Shown here: positions 7,836-15,810 of the stretch, piece after piece
Layout: every line of letters starts with the position of its first letter
Position numbering within the stretch: the first letter of the stretch is position 1
Source of the DNA: Myxococcota bacterium
GTDB taxonomy: Bacteria; Myxococcota_C; UBA6777
NCBI GenBank assembly: GCA_023150835.1
Contig: JAKLKB010000014.1
Location: 19,770 to 83,769 of the forward strand
Direction: 5' to 3'
DNA: 64,000 bases
Made by a program: the position numbers and the translations under genes
Notes under the pieces: model-generated
What the model saw: only the letters and a program-made list of their open reading frames with translations
Databases searched by the model: none
Told to the model about the DNA's origin: nothing

Positions 7836-9347
7836 TCAGGCTGCATAGCGTTCAGCCATCTCCAGCGCTGCGCGCCGTGAGAAGGCCATAATCGTTTCTT
7901 GGGGATTGCTCACCGTACCTGTGGGCAAGATACTTGCGTCACAAACATACAGATCACGGATATCGTGCGACTCGCACCAGCTATCCACGACCGATTGACG
8001 GGGATCTCCGCCCATCGCACAAGTTCCAAACAAGTGCGTGGCGACAAATTGGAAAGAGGTCGGGCGAAAGCGTTTGGTCAATAAGAGTTCACTTTGCGAC
8101 GGATCGCGCATGACTTTGGGGACACCGTGACAGCCCGCATACACTTCTCTCGCCCCTGACGCAAACAGCGCATCGATGCAGGACTTCAAGCCGAAGGCCG
8201 TCTCATCGACATCTTCTTGGCGGATCCAAAAGAACGGCATCGGTTTTCCGCCTGTGCCTTCACGCACCAGACCTGTCGAACAGCCCCGAGCCTTGGTCGC
8301 GATCGTCGTGCAGTGCTTAAAGTTTTTGATGCGCTCTTGGAGTTCGTGTCCAACCCCCGGCAAACGGCCTGCAAAGACCGCAGGCGGCGCCCACAAAGTC
8401 TCCATCACAAGACCGCGCTTTTCCATCAGGTTCGATCCCCATCCTTGAATCGCCCCATACCACGGATACACGGCCTGATCGAAAAAGCCCATCGCCATCA
8501 CACCGAGGTGAGCGCGCAGATTTTTTCCGATCCGAGCATTGCGGATCTTGGCGCGCTGCAACAGCAACGGAGACCAAAAAACACCACCGCTGCACACCAC
8601 AGCATCGGCGTGGACGATCAATCGGCCTTGTGGCTTGCGCGTTTCAGGATGCAAGATATCCGCCTCAACCCCGCAAGCACGGCCCTTTTCGATGCGCAAG
8701 TGTGTCGCACGACACAACGGATACAGATCTGCTCCGTTGGTCACAGCGCGCAAGATGTAAGTGGAAGCCATCGTTTGCTTGACGCCTGTGGGGCAACCTG
8801 TAAAGCAGTCGCTCGCTCCTTTGCAACCTTTGACCACCCGCTGCAAAGGATGACTGTCCCAACCAAGTCGCTCAAAACCCCGTTTCAAAAGCAGATTCTT
8901 TTCCCCCTGCGTGGGCATCTGCGACGGTTCCATCCCCATCTCTTCTTCGAGCACTTCGTAATGCTCGTCCATCTCGTCGACGGTCAGATCCTTGAGTTGG
9001 CGATCTTCGATCCATTCCTTCAAGATCCGCTCGGGAAGGCGCTTAAAGATCGCCGAGTTGATCTCCGAAGTTCCGCCAACACACTCGGCTTGCAACATCG
9101 TCACAAACGCATTGCCCACCGCTGCGTTGGCTCCGCTCTCCGAAAGAAAGCGTTGCATAAATTCCCCGATATCACGGGTGGATTCACTCGCTTTCAATCG
9201 CGGTCCTGCTTCCAACACGATCACATCCACACCGCGCATCGCCAACTCTTTCGCAACCACCGCCCCTCCCGGGCCTGAACCGATCACACACACCTGCGTT
9301 CGGCGCTCATGTGTTCCTTGCAGCGCCTCTGTCTTTTGCATCGCCAT
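7836..9347 (-). CDS. GMC-family FAD-dependent oxidoreductase
   Basis: The 503-aa flavoprotein has an N-terminal dinucleotide fold G-S-G-P-G-G (23-28), E46 for FAD ribose binding, the substrate-domain Cys cluster C-K-G-A-S-D-C-F-T-G-C, and the C-terminal H-L-F-G-T-C-A-M-G with the catalytic His followed by the N-P-Q-E-T second active-site motif. This is the glucose-methanol-choline family; the Cys cluster and length are closer to long-chain alcohol or cholesterol oxidases than to sugar dehydrogenases. It probably oxidises a hydroxyl on a lipid. GGGAG precedes the ATG by eight bases. It lies 12 bp after a gluconate-dehydrogenase-subunit-3-like gene, the usual partner of membrane GMC dehydrogenases. 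Confidence 0.88.
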   Translation of the reverse strand: MAMQKTEALQGTHERRTQVCVIGSGPGGAVVAKELAMRGVDVIVLEAGPRLKASESTRDIGEFMQRFLSESGANAAVGNAFVTMLQAECVGGTSEINSAIFKRLPERILKEWIEDRQLKDLTVDEMDEHYEVLEEEMGMEPSQMPTQGEKNLLLKRGFERLGWDSHPLQRVVKGCKGASDCFTGCPTGVKQTMASTYILRAVTNGADLYPLCRATHLRIEKGRACGVEADILHPETRKPQGRLIVHADAVVCSGGVFWSPLLLQRAKIRNARIGKNLRAHLGVMAMGFFDQAVYPWYGAIQGWGSNLMEKRGLVMETLWAPPAVFAGRLPGVGHELQERIKNFKHCTTIATKARGCSTGLVREGTGGKPMPFFWIRQEDVDETAFGLKSCIDALFASGAREVYAGCHGVPKVMRDPSQSELLLTKRFRPTSFQFVATHLFGTCAMGGDPRQSVVDSWCESHDIRDLYVCDASILPTGTVSNPQETIMAFSRRAALEMAERYAA

Positions 9348-9359
9348 CTTTTTGCTCCC

Positions 9360-9989
9360 TTATGCCGCGTGTTCGACCTGCGCAACATCCGCCTTTGTGC
9401 TTGCCCGAACTTCCGCTCTCATCTCTTCGATCCATTGTTCTGCCTTTGCGATCTCAGGCGACCATTGCGTAAAGTCCGATCGGATCTCGATATCGCGTGG
9501 ATCGCTTTCGTAACGATTCAGCTTGAAAAACTCCATCTCCCGCAACACCCGCTCATCCGCAAGATACGCCATGCACACAAACACCCGAATCATCGTGCTG
9601 AGCATCCGAAACACATACACCTCGGTGTATTCGAGATCCCGCATCATCGCTTCTCGCTGTTCCGCAGACAGGCTCGAAAAGCGCCAACCACGCCGAAAAA
9701 ACGCAGGAAACACAAACTCGTACATCAACAACGTTCCCGCCACCAGATCGCGCTTGTCCGAAGAAAGCTGCGAAAATCGCACCATCAAATAATCCACAAC
9801 GCCCGTCTCTTCGGCGCTATACGGGATCGCTCCCCCAGACGGCAACATCGACTGTGCCACTTCGCCCAACGTCTTTTCCATCTGACGGCGCACCGCAGGC
9901 TGATACGCCAACCCTTCGTCCAATCCCAACGCTCGCAACAAACTCCCGCCCCATTCGAGTCCACGCGACAACCATCTTGAACCCAACAT
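9360..9989 (-). CDS. Gluconate 2-dehydrogenase subunit 3-like protein
   Basis: An all-alpha protein of 209 aa. The stretch E-E-T-G-V-V-D-Y-L through W-R-F-S-S-L-S-A-E-Q-R and Y-V-F-R-M-L-S-T-M resembles subunit 3 of gluconate-type dehydrogenases, a small chaperone or escort subunit of GMC enzymes. No Tat motif is seen, although such subunits often carry one. The start ATG at 9989 follows AAAGGAGCAAAGCG; the open frame extends 14 codons upstream without a ribosome site. The neighbour, 12 bp on, is a GMC oxidoreductase. The family call rests on pattern and context only. Confidence 0.55.
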   Translation of the reverse strand: MLGSRWLSRGLEWGGSLLRALGLDEGLAYQPAVRRQMEKTLGEVAQSMLPSGGAIPYSAEETGVVDYLMVRFSQLSSDKRDLVAGTLLMYEFVFPAFFRRGWRFSSLSAEQREAMMRDLEYTEVYVFRMLSTMIRVFVCMAYLADERVLREMEFFKLNRYESDPRDIEIRSDFTQWSPEIAKAEQWIEEMRAEVRASTKADVAQVEHAA

Positions 9990-10027
9990 CGCTTTGCTCC
10001 TTTCTTCACAAACCTGTTTGTCCTGTC

Positions 10028-10840
10028 TCAACGAACTTCTTTGTCCTGCTTTTTGCCTTCTTGCCCTTCAAACGCACCAGACAGCCACGCCAACTTCTCG
10101 CGCAAATGCGCTTGATCCGCACGCATATACGACCGCATCACCTCTTGCGCCTCCCTCCAAGAACCTTCTTCCAACAAAGCCTGAATCCGCCAAAAAGCCC
10201 GTGGATACGACAAAAGATCACCACCCACCTCACACGTCACAGGACTCCAAAAGCCCGCAACATACGAAGCCGAACGCTTGTAGATCTCAGACATCGGTCG
10301 ATAAAAAAACCCCAACAGCAAACTATTGGCCGCGTCGATCAACGACTCAAACCATTCCAGATCCGCCACAAAGATCTCTTCTTCGGGCGCGCCACCATCG
10401 ATCCGACCTTGCAACGCCACCAACCGCGACCGCATCCGCGAACGTTGCAACGCGCTACTGCGCTCACCCACCCGCCGAACCACATGCAGCAAGATCGGCT
10501 CCCGGATCTCCATAAAATCATCAATGATACCCACAACTTCTGCCGAAAAGCCCTGCGCCATAAACAAGTCCGGCAACAGACGCAAACTCCCTTGTGACCG
10601 AAAGTCCGCCACTCGCCACGATCGGCCTTGACCACCCTCGATCAAACCGTCTGCCTTCAACATCTGCAACGCTTGCCGCAAGCTCACACGGTTCGTCTCG
10701 AACTGCTCCGAAAGCTTCTTCTCTGCTGGCAGCGGCTCTCCCACACCCAACTCCCCTCGCAAAATCAGCCGCCGCAACACCCCCGCCAACTGCTCGGGGA
10801 CTGTGATCGCTTTCTTGATCGGTTCAAAGATCGACACCAC
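10028..10840 (-). CDS. GntR/FadR-family transcriptional regulator
   Basis: A 270-aa regulator. The N-terminal winged helix carries L-R-G-E-L-G-V-G-E-P-L-P-A-E-K-K-L-S-E-Q-F and N-R-V-S-L-R-Q-A-L, the classic GntR signature. An all-helical C-terminal ligand domain of FadR type follows. The GTG at 10840 is chosen because AAGGAG lies seven bases before it; the frame stays open for 24 codons upstream, through the operator. It is the first gene of the lipid-modification operon, and a perfect 17-bp palindrome overlaps the likely promoter, so the protein probably represses its own operon and responds to an acyl-CoA or related ligand (inferred from the family). Confidence 0.85.
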   Translation of the reverse strand: MVSIFEPIKKAITVPEQLAGVLRRLILRGELGVGEPLPAEKKLSEQFETNRVSLRQALQMLKADGLIEGGQGRSWRVADFRSQGSLRLLPDLFMAQGFSAEVVGIIDDFMEIREPILLHVVRRVGERSSALQRSRMRSRLVALQGRIDGGAPEEEIFVADLEWFESLIDAANSLLLGFFYRPMSEIYKRSASYVAGFWSPVTCEVGGDLLSYPRAFWRIQALLEEGSWREAQEVMRSYMRADQAHLREKLAWLSGAFEGQEGKKQDKEVR

Positions 10841-10880
10841 GCTCGCGCTCCTTCTTTGCGGCTCCTGTCTCACGCCTGAC

Positions 10881-10897
10881 AACTTGTTAAACAAGTT
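10881..10897 (-). promoter_or_regulatory. FadR-like operator overlapping operon promoter
   Basis: The perfect palindrome AACTTGTTAAACAAGTT has GT and AC separated by three bases, the same geometry as FadR sites (core TGGTNNNACCA). On the minus strand a TTGTGC-N16-TATAAC promoter is visible, and the operator overlaps the last bases of its -10 box. It lies 41-57 bases before the GTG of the regulator gene. Confidence 0.6.
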
Positions 10898-11042
10898 ATA
10901 CAGCGAGATCAAAAAAGCACAAGCGATGTTTTGTCACAAGATGGTCAAAGCAGTCTGCGGCTTGCGTTTGCTGCGTGCAGAGCCATTGTTTGAAGGGAGG
11001 GGGCAAGCGAGAAGCGAAGACAGGAGCGGTGGATCTCGCTTG

Positions 11043-11145
11043 GTTTTGTGGGGTTGGAACCCCACGCCCCGCAAGGAGCGAAGCCCCTTGACCCCGAGAG
11101 GGGCGGGGTGAGCAGGAGTGTTTCAAACAAGCGATGGTACCGCGA
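11043..11145. repeat. Second dispersed repeat family, copy 1
   Basis: The hairpin TGGGGTTGGAACCCCA is followed by CGCCCCGCAAGGAGC, CCCTTGACCCC and TTTCAAACAA with GTACCGCGAG. Similar strings occur at 36.59 kb and 59.79 kb, in each case close to or just after MITE-like copies in the latter two. Confidence 0.6.
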
Positions 11146-11204
11146 GAAGTGTTGTGGAAACGGACATCGAAAGGCGCGGTTAGGCAAGAAAAGGAAAAGC
11201 GACC

Positions 11205-11699
11205 ATGCGAGAACAACGGACGAGGCCGAAGGACGGCAGAAAAGCAAAGCGATTTGTGTGGATGGGAGGGATCGCGATCGGTTTGTGCAGCGTGATGGGT
11301 ACGGCGTGGTCGGAGCCATCGCCACGACCGAACCCCACCAAAACGGACAAGGACTCACCGAAGAAAAAAGACGAGGCGACAAAACGAATGGAAGCGTTGT
11401 ATGTGGGGCGTTGGTTGCACGAAGGCGATCGAGCGACGTTGGAGATCAAAGCGGGTGGGCAATTTACGATCGATCACAACTCGCCCGCAGGTCGGATGCG
11501 TAGCACAGGAAAATGGACCGCAACAGAAAAGCAGATCACGCTTGTGTACGCAGGGTCCGGCCACAAGGCGACCTACGATCTCGGGCGCACCCAAACCCAG
11601 ATGCTCTTGATGCACAAAGGCCAATTCGCCTTCTTCAAAGTCGCGCACACCCCGCCTCCCAAACCTGCCCGACCCAAAGAAGACGAAAACAAAAACTAG
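11205..11699 (+). CDS. Small exported protein of unknown function
   Basis: A 164-aa protein. A basic N-terminus and hydrophobic helix (about residues 17-34, ending A-W-S-E) form a signal peptide. A Lys/Pro/Asp-rich spacer (37-58) precedes a beta-rich domain with V-G-R-W, A-T-L-E-I-K-A-G-G-Q-F and G-R-M-R-S-T-G-K-W-T, the pattern of small lipocalin-like domains that test how much of a compound alters a barrel. The C-terminus is a Pro/Lys tail. AGGAAAAGCGACC precedes the ATG. It is a single gene between a divergent operon and a convergent one; function unknown. Confidence 0.65.
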   Translation: MREQRTRPKDGRKAKRFVWMGGIAIGLCSVMGTAWSEPSPRPNPTKTDKDSPKKKDEATKRMEALYVGRWLHEGDRATLEIKAGGQFTIDHNSPAGRMRSTGKWTATEKQITLVYAGSGHKATYDLGRTQTQMLLMHKGQFAFFKVAHTPPPKPARPKEDENKN

Positions 11700-11906
11700 G
11701 TTTTGTTTTGATAGGGTGGACAAATATTTTTACCTCGCCTCGACACTTCGTGCCACCCCTCTCCAAGCGGACGCTCACAAAGTTCGCTGCGCAGAGAAGA
11801 GAAAAAGGTACAAGATTCTCGGAGTCTCTGTCTTTTTTCTGCCTTCTTTCCGTGTATTCCGTGGACTTTTCTCTGCCTCATCCAAACTCCCGTACGCTCC
11901 CCCAGA

Positions 11907-12581
11907 TCATCCGACAAGTTCTTGTTTCTTCGGATATGGCGGATATGCAGCCAGAATCAACCGAACCACAACCACCCCCCCCCACACCAACAAGCCTCCT
12001 CCCGCGATCTGCAACAAACGCGGAACGGTATAGGGCGAAAGTTGTTGTGCGATCCATGCGATTCCCAACGTCCCGCCCAAAGGAATTCCCACCACAGCCC
12101 GCTTCCATCCGCTCGGAACAGCGGGGAACAGCCACAACAAAGCTCCCAAACACCACACCCACGCAAGCCAGATGGCTTGGGCATGAAAGACAGCAGGCCA
12201 TGTGTACGGACGTATCAGCTTGGGCAGACGCGCCGCAGCTTGCCACTTGCGGAAGTCCAAGGCTTCTTCTGTATGGCACCTCGCACAATTCGCCCGAAGA
12301 TGCGGTGTCAGTTGTTTGTAGAACGGTAAACGACGCGCACCATCACGCACCCACGCAGCGATCCGTTGTTGAAGCTCCGATGAGATCAGGGCCTGCGAAG
12401 GATGCGACAGAAGCCGCTTGATCAAGGGGGTGTCTTCGACCGAGAGCGACGAAGGGCGCGAAGAAGGATGACGCGACGAAGACCCCCAAAGGACGGGGAA
12501 AGTCGAACGCCCCAAGAGCAACAACAAAACAACAGCCGCCACCACCACACCAACGGAAAAAAAAGACGCCTGTGGTTTCAC
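11907..12581 (-). CDS. Membrane protein with a single c-type haem motif
   Basis: The 224-aa protein starts at GTG 12581 behind GAGGTTGATCT. One N-terminal anchor helix (residues 8-24) leads to an exported loop holding C99-A-R-C102-H103, a c-type haem attachment site, followed by three hydrophobic segments (about 128-150, 160-178, 188-212). It therefore looks like a membrane-bound monohaem cytochrome of a kind I do not recognise. It begins 10 bp after the stop of a Tat-exported flavoprotein gene, which suggests that electrons from the flavin pass to this haem and on to the respiratory chain. No axial Met ligand is obvious. Confidence 0.6.
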   Translation of the reverse strand: MKPQASFFSVGVVVAAVVLLLLLGRSTFPVLWGSSSRHPSSRPSSLSVEDTPLIKRLLSHPSQALISSELQQRIAAWVRDGARRLPFYKQLTPHLRANCARCHTEEALDFRKWQAAARLPKLIRPYTWPAVFHAQAIWLAWVWCLGALLWLFPAVPSGWKRAVVGIPLGGTLGIAWIAQQLSPYTVPRLLQIAGGGLLVWGGVVVVRLILAAYPPYPKKQELVG

Positions 12582-12591
12582 AGATCAACCT

Positions 12592-14313
12592 CTATTGTAT
12601 CGAAGTAAAGGGGTGTTTGATACGACGCAAGGCTTCTTCGGCGATGCCTACGCTGTACATCGAGACCTGTTCAAAAACGGCCAATCCACCGACATCACAA
12701 TGCGCAAACAAGATCTGCCCACAAGGTTGTTGCATCTTTCGGCGGTCTTCGCCAAACAAAAACCCGGGATAAGCGGCGTGCATCGCGTGTCCCCAACGGA
12801 AGATATCGATGTGCGTCACGATATCGGGCATCTCAGGGTGCATCCGTGTCAACTCCTCAAGGATCTGCGAAGCCCAAAAGTCCCATCCTTCGCGCAAAAG
12901 CGACCGTCGTTCTTGATCGGGAGAAGAGGCAAAACAAGCATAAAAGGTCAGGGTGGTTTGCTCGTCTTCTTCGGCGTCCGAGGTAGGCAGATCATCGGCG
13001 TAGATGTAGCCTTGCGACCAACTGCGAAAGCCAAAGTTTTCCCATGCGATCGGAGTCTTGGACGGAAAAGAAGGGCGGCGACGGCAACGCAGATTCGCAA
13101 CGATCCACGGGATATAACGCATCTGCCGAAACTCCGAACGTCCAAGCGCCGTCAGTTCGGGGATGCAAGGATAAGCGAGATATTTGGGGGCTGCAAAGAT
13201 CGCACAGCGCGCTGCGATCGTCTCGATCTTACGGGTGTTGAGATCCAAAAAGGTGACACGCACCCCTTCGGGTACATTGCGCACCCGCAAAACCATCTGG
13301 CTTGTCCGACACGATGCAGGAGAGATGCGCCGCAAAAGCTGACGCACCAAAAAGGCGTTGCCTTCGGGCCAAGACATCTTTCGATCGGTGGGGTCGATGG
13401 CTTCGACTTCGGGAGGAAGGGCAAAGTCTTTGGCGGGGGGGACTTTTTTACGCGGGGCCAGCGAAGCGTAGTATTGCAAGCCAGCCCACGCCGAGATCGA
13501 TTCGATGGGAAGGGAGAATTCGTCGATACAACGATCGTTGATCGACCAGCGCAAAACGCCCGAATCAAGGCGATGTTCTTGCAAAAAGGCGAGCATGGTC
13601 ATGCGTTCAAGGCGTACAACGCTATCGGCCCGACTCACCGAATCAAGAGGAAAGCCAAAGGCTCGTTTGCCCGAAGGATCGAGCCAGTTCGACCAATGAG
13701 AAGCGATCTGCTCGAAGCGTTCGAGATCTTGGTAATCGCTGGCTTTCATCAAGTGCCACGGATAACGGCCTTGTGACCATGCGCCCTTTGCAAAGATATT
13801 TCGATGAGGAAGTCGCACGATGTGGCGAGGATCGCAGATCGGCTGTTGATCGCTCGGATGGTATCCGATGATCAAGCCGCAATCTTCGTAGATCTTGCAC
13901 AACGAGCGGAGTTCTTTGCTGGGTGGATCGACGTAATGCGCGCCCCACGGATAGCGATGGCCTGCGCGAGATCCGCTCTTGGCGGTTCCTCCCATCTCAG
14001 AAGCCCGTTCGAGGATCACAAAGTCCGTCATCCCGGCCTGTTGCATCCGCCAAGCTGCACATAAGCCCGATACGCCACCCCCGATGATCGCCACGCCAAA
14101 TTGTTTTGTGGGTACTTGTTCTTGAAAAGCAAAGCCGCCATCCCGCCATCGATGGCCGACTTCGACATCATCCCCAACGATCGCGCCGCTGATCCCGCGC
14201 AAACGGGCCTGTTGCTCTGTCCAAGGCAGCGCCCCCCACCACGAGATCCCTCCCGCCAATCCAGCCAAACCCAACGCCTTTAACAGTTCACGCCGACTGA
14301 TCTCGTGTGCCAC
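12592..14313 (-). CDS. Tat-exported FAD-dependent amine oxidase-like protein
   Basis: The 573-aa protein starts at GTG 14313, seven bases after AGGAG; a GTG two codons earlier is possible. S-R-R-E-L-L-K-A (6-13) and the hydrophobic stretch behind it form a twin-arginine signal. The FAD-binding fold V-A-I-I-G-G-G-V-S-G-L (73-83) is followed by an acidic residue and the G-G-T-A motif; the C-terminus has the G-G-L-A-V-F-E-Q-V FAD-closing region. This matches the NAD(P)-binding Rossmann flavoprotein/amine oxidase group, but the substrate is not clear. It is exported folded with its cofactor, which fits a periplasmic oxidase paired with the CxxCH membrane protein encoded next to it. Confidence 0.75.
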   Translation of the reverse strand: MAHEISRRELLKALGLAGLAGGISWWGALPWTEQQARLRGISGAIVGDDVEVGHRWRDGGFAFQEQVPTKQFGVAIIGGGVSGLCAAWRMQQAGMTDFVILERASEMGGTAKSGSRAGHRYPWGAHYVDPPSKELRSLCKIYEDCGLIIGYHPSDQQPICDPRHIVRLPHRNIFAKGAWSQGRYPWHLMKASDYQDLERFEQIASHWSNWLDPSGKRAFGFPLDSVSRADSVVRLERMTMLAFLQEHRLDSGVLRWSINDRCIDEFSLPIESISAWAGLQYYASLAPRKKVPPAKDFALPPEVEAIDPTDRKMSWPEGNAFLVRQLLRRISPASCRTSQMVLRVRNVPEGVRVTFLDLNTRKIETIAARCAIFAAPKYLAYPCIPELTALGRSEFRQMRYIPWIVANLRCRRRPSFPSKTPIAWENFGFRSWSQGYIYADDLPTSDAEEDEQTTLTFYACFASSPDQERRSLLREGWDFWASQILEELTRMHPEMPDIVTHIDIFRWGHAMHAAYPGFLFGEDRRKMQQPCGQILFAHCDVGGLAVFEQVSMYSVGIAEEALRRIKHPFTSIQ

Positions 14314-14348
14314 CGACACGCTCCTTTCCAGACGCTCGCCCTCGGCGG

Positions 14349-15533
14349 CTAGGCCCCAAGGCTCTCGACACAAAAGGCCCGATGCAAGGCACGTTGCACG
14401 TCGTCTGCGCAAGCCAACGGGACGGCAAACGACATCCGCAAAGGAGCCGTCCAGACGCGCCACTGCGCAGCCTCTAAGATCCCGCGTACAGCTTGATTTG
14501 CACGCACCAAAGCCCCCGCTATATCGCCCGATTGGGAACCGATCACGCTGACAACCGCTTTTTCTTCTGCGATCGCGGGCCAACGCAAGCGCGCAACCGC
14601 CGCATCCAACTCGGGATACGCATCTCGCCAAAAAGCCACCTCGATCTGCTGGCCCCCCCAAAAACTTAACGATGGATGCAGACCTTGCGCCGCCAATTGC
14701 GCTTGATAAGCGGCCTCGTCTGCTTCGGCGTACGGCACAGACAACCAACACAACGGACGCAAGCAAGTGATCGCCATCTTTGTCTTGGGTTCGGCGTCCA
14801 GATCACGGCGGATCAAGGTGTATCCTTCGCTCCCTGCGGTCGCTTTTGCGTACAACGCGATCCCATGCTCACGCGCAAAACGCACAGCTTCGGCGTGCAG
14901 CACCTTCGCGCCCATCCGCGCCATCTCTTCCATCTCATCGTATCCCAAGCTATCAAGGCGCTTTGCATCCAAGACCACTCGCGGATCGGCATCGTACACA
15001 CCGTCCACATCCGAATAGATCTCGCAGGACCCTGCCCCCAAAGCCGCAGCCAAGGCCACCGCCGTGGTGTCCGATCCACCCCGTCCCAATGTCGTGATCT
15101 CGCGCTTGTACGACATCCCCTGAAAGCCCGCAACGATCACGATCTTTCCACGCGCAAGTTCGTCTTGGATACGGATCGGGCGCACCTCGATGATCTGCGC
15201 TTCAAAGTGCCGATCGTTGGTCAAGATCCCGCTTTGCGATCCCGTAAAAGAGATCGCCTCGTACCCGTGTGCTTGGATCGCCATCGACAACAGCGCCATA
15301 CTGATGCGCTCACCCGTACTCAACAACATATCCAACTCACGACGCGGTGGTTCGGGCGTGATCTCATGCGCCATCTTCATCAAACGGTTGGTGGTATCGC
15401 CCATCGCCGACACCACCACCACCACCTGAAAGCCCTGACGCTTCGCTTCAACCACCCGCTCCGCCACCCGCAACAGCCGTCCCACATCCGCCACCGAAGA
15501 TCCACCGTACTTTTGCACTCGGATCGCTGTCAT
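14349..15533 (-). CDS. lysC: Aspartate kinase
   Basis: The 394-aa enzyme phosphorylates aspartate, the first step to lysine, threonine, methionine and diaminopimelate. The N-terminal K-Y-G-G-S-S-V (residues 8-14) and [12 protein letters not shown] are the kinase motifs; the C-terminal third is the ACT regulatory pair, with [10 protein letters not shown]. The ATG at 15533 is preceded by AAGGAG and CGAGG; the open frame runs 21 codons further up without support. The flavoprotein gene follows 35 bp downstream, so the two may be co-transcribed, though no metabolic link is evident. Confidence 0.92.
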   Translation of the reverse strand: MTAIRVQKYGGSSVADVGRLLRVAERVVEAKRQGFQVVVVVSAMGDTTNRLMKMAHEITPEPPRRELDMLLSTGERISMALLSMAIQAHGYEAISFTGSQSGILTNDRHFEAQIIEVRPIRIQDELARGKIVIVAGFQGMSYKREITTLGRGGSDTTAVALAAALGAGSCEIYSDVDGVYDADPRVVLDAKRLDSLGYDEMEEMARMGAKVLHAEAVRFAREHGIALYAKATAGSEGYTLIRRDLDAEPKTKMAITCLRPLCWLSVPYAEADEAAYQAQLAAQGLHPSLSFWGGQQIEVAFWRDAYPELDAAVARLRWPAIAEEKAVVSVIGSQSGDIAGALVRANQAVRGILEAAQWRVWTAPLRMSFAVPLACADDVQRALHRAFCVESLGA

Positions 15534-15810
15534 CCTCGCCTTGCTCCTTCTCCATCGCGCCGATCGACTGTGCCGTCCGCCCCGCCCCTCCGCCAACCTC
15601 GCCCCGCTTCAACTTGACAGACGGTGCGGGACAAGCTTCTCTACACGTTGCCGAACGATACGCGATCACGCACCTTTGCGCTTTTTCCTTCCGCTGGCAC
15701 CCTCACCTCGGAAGCCTTGTACCCGAAACGCTGCGTATCCACAAGCCCAAAACAATCTCTCTTCTTCCGTCTCTGCGGTCCAGCCGCCCAAGCTCATACG
15801 GAAAATCAAC

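Larger units (their letters stand above)
10841..11204. other. Divergent intergenic region with operator and dispersed repeat
   Basis: It holds the FadR-like operator, then about 80 bases with nothing I recognise, then a copy of a second dispersed repeat (GTGGGGTT-ggA-ACCCCAC hairpin) at about 11043-11145, and ends with the ribosome site AGGAAAAG of the next gene. Confidence 0.6.

Noticed and set aside
15534..15810. Cobalamin riboswitch before the TonB-dependent receptor
   Set aside because: No B12-box-like sequence was found in the leader; the region has only a lone TTGACA.
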